Source: Acidobacteriales bacterium 13_2_20CM_55_8
GTDB taxonomy: Bacteria; Acidobacteriota; Terriglobia; Terriglobales; Acidobacteriaceae
Direction of reading: 5' to 3'
Length of the DNA stretch: 34,448 nt
NCBI GenBank assembly: GCA_001914815.1
Contig: MNDG01000165.1
Span: 1-34,448, forward strand
Part shown: positions 17,465-26,472 of the stretch, piece after piece
Layout of the letters: every line of letters begins with the position of its first letter
Position numbering within the stretch: the stretch's first letter is position 1
Notes under the pieces: model-generated
Database searches by the model: none
What the model was told of the DNA's origin: nothing
What the model saw: the letters and a program-made list of their open reading frames with translations, nothing else
Made by a program: the position numbers and the translations under genes

Positions 17465-19381
17465 ATGGATCGCAGACAACTTCACAACCAATCCATCAAC
17501 ACGGCCAGCGAATACGCATTGCGTTCAGTCGTTTCCGAAATCCAGGATTACGGAATCATTGGCGACTGCCGCGCCGCCGCGCTGGTTTCACGGCATGGTT
17601 CCATCGATTGGTTATGCTGGCCGCGGTTCGACAAGACTTCCATTTTCGCCGCTCTTCTGGACAACGAGCGTGGGGGATATTGGCGCATCTCTCCGGAGTC
17701 TCCGCGGCAGATCAAAAGGCATTACCTGCACGACTCGAACGTGCTGCAAACCCAGTTTTCCACCAGCAGCGGCGCCGCCAGGCTTATCGACCTGATGCCT
17801 GTGATCGATGAATCGTCAAATCAACGCACCATGACCACCGATCATGAAATCATTCGAGAAGTGGAGTGTACCGAGGGAGAGATCTTAATCGACATTGCTT
17901 TTGTTCCTCGCGCTGACTATGGCTTGAAGTCTGTCCACATTCGCAATGCCGGCAAGCTGGGATTCCGTATGGAAGTGGGCGGGGGAGTTTATTGGCTGCG
18001 CAGCAGTGTTTCTCTGCAGCTCCATGGGGATGGGGCATATGCACGCATATCGATGAAGCGTGGCGACAGCCTGCGATTTTCATTCACTTATGCTGAAGAT
18101 GCTCCCGCAGTCTTGCCGCCACTGGATGAGCCAATCATCGCTACCCGCGTTCGAGCTACTGTTGAATGGTGGCAACAGTGGGCCAAGCGCGCGCAATATA
18201 ACGGGCCCTATCGCGACGCGGTGGTGCGCAGCGCTCTCGCTCTTAAGCTGCTCAGTTACGCCCCATCGGGTGCGATTATTGCGGCTCCTACTACATCGCT
18301 GCCCGAGCGCATCGCTGGTGACCTTAACTGGGATTACCGCTACTGCTGGCTTCGGGATGCGTCGCTGACCATCCGAGCTCTGCTGGGCCTAGGGTATTGG
18401 GAAGAAGCCGATGACTTTATGGATTGGATGCTGCACGCCACCCGGCTTACTCAACCTGAGCTGCGCGTTGTTTATACCGTCTATGGGGAGTTGGCTCCTC
18501 GAGAACGCATTCTCGAGCTTGAAGGCTACAAGGGATCACGTCCAGTACGCATTGGGAATGCCGCACGTCATCAATTTCAGCTCGACCTCTATGGAGAGGT
18601 AATTGACGCAGCTGCCCAGTATGCATTCCATGGCCGCGAATTGGACCGCACCATGCAGAAGGTTCTCATTGGATTTGGAAACTACGTCGTCAAGCATTGG
18701 GAATTGCCGGACGAAGGAATATGGGAACCGCGGACCGGACGCGAGCATCACACCCACTCGCGGTTATTATGTTGGACTGCGCTGGACCGCTTGATATCCC
18801 TTCACAAACAGGGATTGCTGGGCGGGGCTCAAGTAGATGTTTATAAGCAAAATGGCGAGTTGATCCAGCGTCAGATCCAACAACGTGGTTGGAATCAGCA
18901 ACTGCAGAGTTACGTCAGCGTGCTCGATGGCGATCAGTTGGACGCCAGTCTCCTATTGCTTTCCTGGTACGGCTTTGAAAAGGCGGGGTCACCGCGTATG
19001 CAGACCACCCATCGCGCGATTATGGAACGCCTGGCGACGGATGGATTGTTGTATCGCTATCGGACAGAACCCCCGGAGGGGGCCTTTGCTATTTGCAGTT
19101 TCTGGGAAGCGGAGTACCTCGCACTTGGCGGTGGATCGCTCGAACAGGCCCATGCATTATTTCGTCGGCTCCTGAATTATCGCAACGACCTTGGCTTGTA
19201 CGGGGAAGAAGTCGATCCCCGAACGGGAGCGGCTTTGGGCAACTTTCCCCAGGGGTTCACTCATGTTGGCTTGATCAGCGCCGCACTCTCTATTGCACAA
19301 CTGGAAAAGGGCGAGCCCCAGCTCGCGCATCGGGAAGATGCTGCCACAAAACGGGATTCTCCGGAAGGGGCGCTGGCATGA
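17465..19381 (+). CDS. Glycoside hydrolase family 15 protein (glucoamylase/trehalase-type)
   Basis: 'YGIIGDCRAAALVSRHGSIDWLCWPRFDKTSIFAALLD', 'LNWDYRYCWLRDASLTIRALLGLGYWEEADDFMDWML', 'DEGIWEPRTGREHHTHSRLLCWTALDR', 'GNFPQGFTHVGLISAAL'. Confidence 0.94.
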   Translation: MDRRQLHNQSINTASEYALRSVVSEIQDYGIIGDCRAAALVSRHGSIDWLCWPRFDKTSIFAALLDNERGGYWRISPESPRQIKRHYLHDSNVLQTQFSTSSGAARLIDLMPVIDESSNQRTMTTDHEIIREVECTEGEILIDIAFVPRADYGLKSVHIRNAGKLGFRMEVGGGVYWLRSSVSLQLHGDGAYARISMKRGDSLRFSFTYAEDAPAVLPPLDEPIIATRVRATVEWWQQWAKRAQYNGPYRDAVVRSALALKLLSYAPSGAIIAAPTTSLPERIAGDLNWDYRYCWLRDASLTIRALLGLGYWEEADDFMDWMLHATRLTQPELRVVYTVYGELAPRERILELEGYKGSRPVRIGNAARHQFQLDLYGEVIDAAAQYAFHGRELDRTMQKVLIGFGNYVVKHWELPDEGIWEPRTGREHHTHSRLLCWTALDRLISLHKQGLLGGAQVDVYKQNGELIQRQIQQRGWNQQLQSYVSVLDGDQLDASLLLLSWYGFEKAGSPRMQTTHRAIMERLATDGLLYRYRTEPPEGAFAICSFWEAEYLALGGGSLEQAHALFRRLLNYRNDLGLYGEEVDPRTGAALGNFPQGFTHVGLISAALSIAQLEKGEPQLAHREDAATKRDSPEGALA

Positions 19382-19863
19382 ACTGGGAAAGTTGGTTGCT
19401 TTCGGGATTCCTGGCCACGCTGGTGCTCTCAACGTTGTTGAGTCTCAGCCAGGGAATTGGTTTGACCCGGATGAATATTCCCTATCTGCTGGGCACAATG
19501 GTGACGCCGGATCGACAGAGAGCGAAACTCTACGGCTTCGTGATCCACATCCTCAATGGATGGCTGTTCTCAATACTGTACGTTTTGATCTTTGAGTCCC
19601 GACATCTCGCAAGTTGGTGGTTCGGAATGTTGATCGGCGTGGCGCAAGCCTTGTTCGTGCTCACAGTCGGAATGACGCTCATGCCCAGCCTGCATCCGCG
19701 AATGGCCAGTGAACAACACGGGCCGAGCGCGAGCCGACAGCTTGAACCACCCGGCTTCATGGCTCTGAATTATGGGTTCCGGACACCTCTTTCAGTATTC
19801 GTCGCACATGCCGCATACGGGGCGATTCTGGGATCGTTCTACCGATTAAGCAGCGGCCGTTGA
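19378..19863 (+). CDS. Hypothetical multi-pass membrane protein, translationally coupled to GH15
   Basis: ATG at 19378 overlaps the GH15 stop (ATGA). 161 aa with several hydrophobic segments. The ORF-track start at 19093 lies inside GH15. Confidence 0.75.
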   Translation: MNWESWLLSGFLATLVLSTLLSLSQGIGLTRMNIPYLLGTMVTPDRQRAKLYGFVIHILNGWLFSILYVLIFESRHLASWWFGMLIGVAQALFVLTVGMTLMPSLHPRMASEQHGPSASRQLEPPGFMALNYGFRTPLSVFVAHAAYGAILGSFYRLSSGR

Positions 19864-20032
19864 AATCTCTCGCGAATTGACCTATCGTCAGTTATGTCGG
19901 GGTGATGGCGGCACAGGTTTTTTATCGTTTCCCCTGTCCTGGGCACGGCCGAAGCGGAACGGTGTCAGGTCGAGCCACGCCATCCTCCCGCGATTTCCTG
20001 TCGCTAACGCCGTTGCCGCGAATTCACAATGC

Positions 20033-20038
20033 TAGAAT
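20033..20038 (+). promoter_or_regulatory. Putative extended -10 element (TGCTAGAAT) immediately upstream of the CRTAC1 gene
   Basis: TGcTAGAAT ends 12 nt before the ATG at 20050; no convincing -35 at standard spacing. Confidence 0.35.
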
Positions 20039-20049
20039 ACGCACGGGTC

Positions 20050-21789
20050 ATGCGTATTCCCTTCCTGTCTGTACTGTTATCCGCCACTTGCGTAGCTCAG
20101 GCTCCTTCCCCTCCGGTTCCAAAATTTGAGGACGTCAGCAAACAGGCCGGACTCACTGTCTCCCATCTGTCCTCGCCGGAAAAACGTTACATTCTGGAAT
20201 CCATGAGCGGCGGTGTCGGTTTTATCGACTGTGACAATGACGGAAAATTAGACATCGTCACCGTGAACGGCTCTTCCGTAGATCGCTATCGCCAGGGTGG
20301 CGACCCGATGGTCACGCTCTATCACCAGGATGGAGACCTCAAGTTTGTGGATATCACTAAGAGCGCCCGTCTGACGACTAAGGGTTGGGGAATGGGCGTG
20401 GCCGTCGCTGACTTTGATAATGATGGCTGGCAAGACCTGTACGTGACCGGTTACGGCGGAAATGTGCTTTACCGGAATCTCGGCGATTGCAAGTTCGAGG
20501 ATGTGACTGAAAAAGCAGGAGTGCGGGTGGGAGGCTTCAGCACCGGCGCGTCGTGGGCCGACTACGACCGCGATGGAAAGGTTGATTTATTCGTACCGCG
20601 CTACGTGTTTGTCGATATCAACAAGCTTCCGGAGTTTGGCAGCAATGATAAGTTCTGTCGCTTCCGGGGAATTTTGGTGCAATGCGGTCCTGGAGGCCTT
20701 CCGGGAGAGTCCGATTTCCTCTTCCACAACCGAGGCAACGGAACCTTTGAAGATGTTTCCAAAAAAGCCGGGCTAGACGATCCTGAACGTCGTTTTGGAA
20801 TGCAAAGCGTCTGGGCTGACTACGACAATGATGGCTGGCCTGATCTTTACGTGGCGAATGACGCCGGCCCCAATTTTCTTTATCACAACAAGCACGATGG
20901 CACCTTCGAGGAGGTAGGACTCCTATCCGGCGTAGCGCTCAGCCTAGACGGTCAGGAGCAAGGCTCAATGGGTGTCGATGTCGCCGACTTCGATCACGAT
21001 GGAAGGCTGGATATTTTTGTTACCAATTTCGCGGATCAACCTAATACTTTGTACTGGAACCAGGGCGTGCGTGGCATGACTGACATTAGTTGGAACGCGC
21101 AACTAGCACAGCCCAGCTATCCATTTGTGGGTTGGGGCACGGCATTCTTCGACATGGACAACGACGGTTGGCCGGACATCTTCGTGGCCAATGGGCACGT
21201 TTATCCGCAAATGGACTTGGTAAAAGGAGGCGCCCCCTACAAGCAGCCCTTGCTTCTTTTCCGCAACAAGAGAGATCGCACATTCGAAGACGTCACTGCC
21301 ATCTCAGGCCTGGATAAATTGCCGGCTTCTTCACGTCGAGGCGCGGCCTTCGGGGATGTCAATAACGACGGCAAAGTTGACGTTTTGATATTGAATGTGG
21401 GCGAACCGCCGACGCTGCTTATCAATCGTACTCAGAGTTCCAATCATTCAGTCTTGTTCAAACTCGTCGGCACAAAAAGTAACAAAGCGGCAATCGGTGC
21501 GCGGGTGACAGTGACAGCGGGAGATCTGGTGCAATTCAACGAGGTGCGGAGCGGGAGTAGTTATCTTTCACAAAACGATCTGCGCCTGCACTTCGGCCTC
21601 GGCCAGGAAACCCGCATAGACACGGTCGAGATTTCCTGGCCAACGGGGAAGAAGGAAGTTTACAAGGACCTAAGCGCTGATTTGATCTACACCATGGTGG
21701 AAGATGGAGGAATTACAGGACGAGTGCCGCTGAAAGTATCAAGCCTCACTGATGTTGATCACCCTCTGTCAACGATTAAGGCGCATTAA
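20050..21789 (+). CDS. CRTAC1-family protein (FG-GAP/VCBS repeats, ASPIC/UnbV C-terminus)
   Basis: Repeated 'ADFDNDGWQDLYVTG', 'ADYDNDGWPDLYVAND', 'FDMDNDGWPDIFVANGH'; C-terminal 'IGARVTVTAGDLVQFNEVRSGSSYLSQNDLRLHFGLGQETRIDTVEISWPTG'. Signal peptide best fits the start at 20050. Confidence 0.94.
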   Translation: MRIPFLSVLLSATCVAQAPSPPVPKFEDVSKQAGLTVSHLSSPEKRYILESMSGGVGFIDCDNDGKLDIVTVNGSSVDRYRQGGDPMVTLYHQDGDLKFVDITKSARLTTKGWGMGVAVADFDNDGWQDLYVTGYGGNVLYRNLGDCKFEDVTEKAGVRVGGFSTGASWADYDRDGKVDLFVPRYVFVDINKLPEFGSNDKFCRFRGILVQCGPGGLPGESDFLFHNRGNGTFEDVSKKAGLDDPERRFGMQSVWADYDNDGWPDLYVANDAGPNFLYHNKHDGTFEEVGLLSGVALSLDGQEQGSMGVDVADFDHDGRLDIFVTNFADQPNTLYWNQGVRGMTDISWNAQLAQPSYPFVGWGTAFFDMDNDGWPDIFVANGHVYPQMDLVKGGAPYKQPLLLFRNKRDRTFEDVTAISGLDKLPASSRRGAAFGDVNNDGKVDVLILNVGEPPTLLINRTQSSNHSVLFKLVGTKSNKAAIGARVTVTAGDLVQFNEVRSGSSYLSQNDLRLHFGLGQETRIDTVEISWPTGKKEVYKDLSADLIYTMVEDGGITGRVPLKVSSLTDVDHPLSTIKAH

Positions 21790-21798
21790 TTCCATAAA

Positions 21799-23295
21799 TT
21801 ATCTGACGTTTGGCAGATTTGCAGGAGATTCCTCAACCGGCCGGTTGGGCGCTCCGCGAGATTGTGTTGCTTTCAGTTTACGGAAGCGCTCCATATGCAC
21901 CTTCGCTTCCTCCGGCTTACCCAGACTGCTCAGCACCAGACCCAGGTCGTATTCCATCTGCGCATTGTTGGGATCGAGAGTCTCTGCACGCTGTAGGGCA
22001 TCAAGTGCTTTGTCCAGCTCTCTGGTCTGGATGTAGAGGGCCCCGAGACCCGCCAGGGCTCTGGCATGACGGGGCTGCATGTGCACAACCTGCTCGAAAT
22101 GCTGAATACCCTCTTGAGGGTTCCCTTCCTGTCCCGCGAGCGCTCCTAGCTGGTACTGAGTTTCAGTGAGTGTAGGATCCAATTGCGCCGATCGCTCCAG
22201 GGCCTTTCGTGCAAAATCAGAGCGGCGCTTTTCCAGATAGGCCATTCCCAGTCCCAGCCAGCCTTTAGCATCGTCGGGACGTTGCGCCACATATTTCTCC
22301 AGCAACGGAATGGCTGCCGTGAGTTCTTTCTCTTGCAGCATGACTGCTGCGGCCAGATAGAGATCGTCAAGGTTTTCAGGGCTCTTCTGGACGAGCTGAT
22401 TGGCGGCAGCAAGCGCAGCACGGTGTTGCCCGGCTTGCATGGCTTCCACTACAAAACGCCGTAACACCGCAACCGACTCGGGATTCAGAGTTCGAGCACG
22501 CTGGAGTGTAGCGAACGAATCGACGTGTTTGCCTTGCACGGCATAGATCTGCGCTATTGCGACTAGAGTGTCTGCCGATTTTGGATCGAAGGCAGAAGCC
22601 CGACGAAGGCTGCTCAATGCAGCCGGAATCTGTCCTTTTGCCTGCAAAACCCTTCCCTTCACGTAGTAGAAACGCGCTGGAGGTCGTTTCAAGCTAACAA
22701 GATTGAGAGTCCGAAGAGCTTCGTCGGCAAGGTCGTTACGAAGAAACAGTTCAGACAAATCCATGGCAGCCGTCGGGGAATTTTTCACCTGGGGCAATAG
22801 CTTAATGGCCTCCGACTTTCTTCCAAGGGCCAACAAGCTAGCAACTTTCAGCGGAATTCCTGCCACAGGAAATCGATCCGGCGGAATTGTTTTCAGCGTG
22901 GAGAGGGCCTGCTCAAACTCTGCTTTACGTACATAGAGAGACGCCAAATCGAGCTTCAAGTCGGCATTATCCGGTGCAAGGTTCATGGCCTGCTGGTATT
23001 GGCCGATGGCTTCATCGTGCTTGTTTTGGACGGATAGGACATTCGCCAACTGCGTTCGTGCCACAACTGATTTCGGATTGAGTTGCAGCACCCGTCCAAA
23101 CAGTACCTCCGGCAGAGACCAAACAGAGGTCTCTGCGGATGTCAGATCGCCACGCTTGAGTTGAGCTTGGGCGCTTACCACCGTAGGGCTGGCATTGCCG
23201 GTCGAATCTTGAGCAGCGGGACTCTGGGCCCAGGTGTCAATAGCTGCAGATAAGCAGAGCAGCATTAGAACAGAATGCGGTGTACGGCTCTTCAC
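21799..23295 (-). CDS. Tetratricopeptide repeat protein, secreted
   Basis: Many TPR units ('DEAIGQYQQAMNLAPDNADLKLDLASLYVRKAEFEQAL', 'ALAGLGALYIQTRELDKALDALQRAETLDPNNAQMEYDLGLVLSSLGKPEEA'); N-terminal signal sequence. Confidence 0.93.
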   Translation of the reverse strand: MKSRTPHSVLMLLCLSAAIDTWAQSPAAQDSTGNASPTVVSAQAQLKRGDLTSAETSVWSLPEVLFGRVLQLNPKSVVARTQLANVLSVQNKHDEAIGQYQQAMNLAPDNADLKLDLASLYVRKAEFEQALSTLKTIPPDRFPVAGIPLKVASLLALGRKSEAIKLLPQVKNSPTAAMDLSELFLRNDLADEALRTLNLVSLKRPPARFYYVKGRVLQAKGQIPAALSSLRRASAFDPKSADTLVAIAQIYAVQGKHVDSFATLQRARTLNPESVAVLRRFVVEAMQAGQHRAALAAANQLVQKSPENLDDLYLAAAVMLQEKELTAAIPLLEKYVAQRPDDAKGWLGLGMAYLEKRRSDFARKALERSAQLDPTLTETQYQLGALAGQEGNPQEGIQHFEQVVHMQPRHARALAGLGALYIQTRELDKALDALQRAETLDPNNAQMEYDLGLVLSSLGKPEEAKVHMERFRKLKATQSRGAPNRPVEESPANLPNVR

Positions 23296-23358
23296 AGATT
23301 TAGCCTACCATGCTGCGCGACGCTTAACGCCCGCTGGAGGTGACGAATCGACTTGGAC

Positions 23359-24573
23359 TCACGTGGAGTAGTCGGCGTTGATTCGAACGTAATCAGCAGT
23401 CAAATCAGTGGTCAGAAACTTTGTATTAGCGTGACCGCGCTGAAGGATAATACGAACATCAGAGACGGGCTTAGCTAAGTGACGGTGTGCTTTTCTCTCA
23501 GCGAACGGGCAACTTGCGCCATTGCGACATACCAATTGTGAACCGATAAAAATATTCACAGTGTCGGGCTTGATCGCCACCCCGGAAGCTCCAACGGCAG
23601 CCAGGATGCGTCCCCAGTTCGGATCAGCTCCGGCCCAGGCTGTCTTTACCAATAAGGAGTGTGCGACGGCTCGAGCCACTCGCAGCGCTTCTTCTCGACT
23701 ACTGGCCTGCTCAACCGAAAGCCGTATCACATGTTGCACCCCTTCACCATCCGACACGATCTGCTCCGCTAGAGACTGACAGACTTCGCCAAGCGCGTCC
23801 GCGAACTGCTTGCGTGAGCCATCGTTCAAGCGACCTCCGCTCTGGCCGGAGGCAAGCAGCAATACAGTGTCATTCGTGGAAGTGTCACCGTCCACCGAAA
23901 TGCAATTGAAGGTTTGTTCGCACGTACCTCGCAGAAGCCGTTTCAAGTCTGCAGGAGTAGCTACAGCATCGGCGAACAAATATACGAGCATAGTCGCGAG
24001 CTGCGGATGAATCATGCCGGAGCCCTTCGCGACACCCAATACGGTGATAGTTTCCTTCCCTGAGCGAAAACGAACCGAAGCCAGCTTGGGTCGCTTGTCG
24101 GTAGTCATGATGGCGCGTACAAATTGATCGAGATGCTTCCTGGTTGTGCCTCGTTCCGATACTAGAGTGGCGAGAGTAGGGAGAATCTTTTCAGTTGGTA
24201 GAGGAACTCCGATGATGCCGGTTGAGGAAGGAAATACTTCTTCAGAGGGCAAGCCGAGCAATTGTCCGGTGGCCCCGCAAATTCGCTGACAAGACCGGTA
24301 GGCATGATTTCCAGTCGCGCAATTGGCATTCCCAGAGTTGACAATCACGGCGCGTACTCGCCCCTTGGTAGCAGCCAAAGCAGCACGACCGATTTCTACA
24401 GGGGCAGCAACGACTCGGTTCTTTGTAAAAACAGCAGCAGCAGTGGTTCTAGGCGCGGCCTCGACCAACCCTAGATCTAGCCTGCCGCTTGCCTTGATTC
24501 CGGCACAAGCAGCGGAAAAACTGAATCCTTGCGGCAAATAAATTTTGCCTGGTGAACGCCGAGGCAGGGTCAT
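23359..24573 (-). CDS. argJ: Bifunctional glutamate N-acetyltransferase / ornithine acetyltransferase
   Basis: 'IVNSGNANCATG', 'GVAKGSGMIHPQLATMLVYLFADA', 'NCISVDGDTSTNDTVLLLASG', 'VKTAWAGADPNWGRILAAVGASG'. Confidence 0.96.
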   Translation of the reverse strand: MTLPRRSPGKIYLPQGFSFSAACAGIKASGRLDLGLVEAAPRTTAAAVFTKNRVVAAPVEIGRAALAATKGRVRAVIVNSGNANCATGNHAYRSCQRICGATGQLLGLPSEEVFPSSTGIIGVPLPTEKILPTLATLVSERGTTRKHLDQFVRAIMTTDKRPKLASVRFRSGKETITVLGVAKGSGMIHPQLATMLVYLFADAVATPADLKRLLRGTCEQTFNCISVDGDTSTNDTVLLLASGQSGGRLNDGSRKQFADALGEVCQSLAEQIVSDGEGVQHVIRLSVEQASSREEALRVARAVAHSLLVKTAWAGADPNWGRILAAVGASGVAIKPDTVNIFIGSQLVCRNGASCPFAERKAHRHLAKPVSDVRIILQRGHANTKFLTTDLTADYVRINADYST

Positions 24574-25082
24574 GCCTGGAGTTTCACCAACCAGCTTGTT
24601 AGCGGCTCCGGCAGAATGGCAAACTTGGGAAGCTCACCACGAACCATAGCCACTTCGTCGCAGCAATGAAGGCGCGGACAATTACAGCAGTCTTTGTGGA
24701 TTTTGTCGGGCAGATCTTCGCGCTGTGCCATAGCAAACCCCATTCTTGCGAAGAACTCTGGGATTCGGGTGAAGAGACAAATACAGCTCACTCCATGTTT
24801 TTTCGCCTGGACCAGCAAAGCTTTCACTAGACGTCTCCCGCCAGCGCAACCTTGATATAGAGGACTGACGGTGATCGAGCGAATTTCCGCTAAATGCGTC
24901 CCGTACAGATGAAGCGCGCCGCAACCGATGATCTCATCGCCTTCTTCTAAGACGACAAAGTCGCGCACATTCTCGCAGATTTCTGCCAAGGAGCGCGGCA
25001 GCAGTGTGCCGTCCCCGGAATAGGTTGCGATCAAGTCATGGATTCGCTGCGCATCGGGCAGGATGGCTTCACGCGTGCGCAT
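24570..25082 (-). CDS. argA: GNAT N-acetyltransferase, ArgA-like N-acetylglutamate synthase
   Basis: 'MRTREAILPDAQRIHDLIATYSGDGTLLPRSLAEICENVRDFVVLEEGDEIIGCGALHLYGTHLAEIRSITVSPLYQGCAGGRRLVKALL'; lies between argH and argJ. Start moved to the ATG at 25082, which overlaps the argH end. Confidence 0.85.
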   Translation of the reverse strand: MRTREAILPDAQRIHDLIATYSGDGTLLPRSLAEICENVRDFVVLEEGDEIIGCGALHLYGTHLAEIRSITVSPLYQGCAGGRRLVKALLVQAKKHGVSCICLFTRIPEFFARMGFAMAQREDLPDKIHKDCCNCPRLHCCDEVAMVRGELPKFAILPEPLTSWLVKLQA

Positions 25083-26472
25083 GCGCTTCCTCGCGTATGA
25101 ATTCGATCCGACGCTTTGCATCTGCAACCGCGCGCTGCACTTGTCCCGGGGCCGTACCGCCCGGAACATCATGAAGAGCCAGCACCGACGTAAGGTCGAG
25201 GCAGGAATAGAAATCTTCATCGAACAAGGGGTTGAGCTGGCGCAGTTCCTGCACTGATAGATCCTGAAGCTCGCAACTTTTTTCGAGGCACAACTGAACG
25301 GCCTTTCCGACCTGCTCATGGGCGAGGCGAAAAGGAACTCCGCGTTGCACCAGGTAGGTGGCCGCAGCCCAGGCATTCATGAATCCCGACTGCGCAGCTT
25401 CCCGCATGCGATCGAGATTGAACTCCACTGCCTTCATCCAATTCGTAACCAGGGGAATCAGCGCAAGCACGGTTTCAGCGGCGTCAAATAGCGGCTCCTG
25501 GGTTTCTTGCAGGTCCTTGTTATATGCCAGCGGCAGGCCCTTCAGAGTAACGGCTAGCGCAGTTGCGGCACCGATAATGCGGGCAGCTTTACCGCGCGTA
25601 AGTTCCAGTAAATCTGGATTTTTCTTCTGAGGCATGGCGCTGCTGCCGGTGGAGTACGCTTCGGGCAAGCGCACAAAGTCAAACTCCTGCGAGGAAAACA
25701 GAATCATCTCCTCGGCCCAGCGGCTTAGGTGCAGTCCAACCATTGAAAGTGCATTCACGAATTCCAGAACAAAATCGCGGTCGCCGGTTGCATCGATGCT
25801 ATTGAGCGTCGGAGCATCGAAACCCAGGTCGATTGCCATAGCGCGACGATCCAGCGGCAGCGTGGTTCCCGCAACCGCGCCGGAGCCGAGCGGGCAGAAA
25901 TTCAGTCGCTTCCGGCAATCTACAAGCCTGTCGGCATCGCGGATAAACATCTCCACATAAGCCAGCAACCAGTGGGACATTAAAACCGGCTCAGCGCGCT
26001 GCAGATGGGTGTAGGCAGGCATGGCTGCGTTTCCGGCACGCTGGGCACCTTCGACTAGCGCATCGAGACACTCCGCCAACTCCGCTCGCAACTGATCGAT
26101 GCAGACTCGGACATATAACCGAAGATCGGTGGCAATTTGCTCGTTGCGGCTGCGGCCGCTGTGGAGTTTGTATCCCGTGTCGCCGATAAGATGGACAAGA
26201 TTCTTCTCTACGAAGTGATGAACATCTTCAGCTTCGGAGTCCTCAAGAAACGCTGGAGAGACGGCCGCCTGCTCGGCAATCCGCTCCAGTCCTTGCAGAA
26301 TTGAAATGAGCTCGCTCGAAGACAGGATGCCCGCATTCGCCAGCGCGCGAGCATGGGCGCTGCTCGCGGCCAACTCGTGAGTTAACAATCGCCGGTCGAA
26401 GTCAAAGGACCGCTGCCAGCGTTCAAAGTCAGAATCGGGCGGCTGGCGGAAGCGTCCGGACCACATCTTCAT
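25069..26472 (-). CDS. argH: Argininosuccinate lyase
   Basis: 'MWSGRFRQPPDSDFERWQRSFDFDRRL', 'DTGYKLHSGRSRNEQIATDLRLY', 'GSSAMPQKKNPDLLELTRGK'. Confidence 0.97.
   Translation of the reverse strand: MKMWSGRFRQPPDSDFERWQRSFDFDRRLLTHELAASSAHARALANAGILSSSELISILQGLERIAEQAAVSPAFLEDSEAEDVHHFVEKNLVHLIGDTGYKLHSGRSRNEQIATDLRLYVRVCIDQLRAELAECLDALVEGAQRAGNAAMPAYTHLQRAEPVLMSHWLLAYVEMFIRDADRLVDCRKRLNFCPLGSGAVAGTTLPLDRRAMAIDLGFDAPTLNSIDATGDRDFVLEFVNALSMVGLHLSRWAEEMILFSSQEFDFVRLPEAYSTGSSAMPQKKNPDLLELTRGKAARIIGAATALAVTLKGLPLAYNKDLQETQEPLFDAAETVLALIPLVTNWMKAVEFNLDRMREAAQSGFMNAWAAATYLVQRGVPFRLAHEQVGKAVQLCLEKSCELQDLSVQELRQLNPLFDEDFYSCLDLTSVLALHDVPGGTAPGQVQRAVADAKRRIEFIREEAHAHA

Noticed and set aside
17260-17811. 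183-aa + strand ORF upstream of and overlapping GH15
   Set aside because: Overlaps the clear GH15 coding start in another frame and has no recognisable domain.
19093-19377. N-terminal extension of the membrane-protein ORF (start at 19093)
   Set aside because: Lies inside the GH15 coding sequence; the ATGA overlap at 19378 is the plausible start.
21834-21847. 14-bp perfect palindrome CAACCGGCCGGTTG near the convergent CRTAC1/TPR ends
   Set aside because: Lies within the TPR coding region with no loop or T-run; likely chance in GC-rich codons.
25083-25376. N-terminal extension of the GNAT ORF (start at 25376)
   Set aside because: Antiparallel-looking composition within argH in another frame; the GNAT fold begins at MRTREAILPDAQ (25082).
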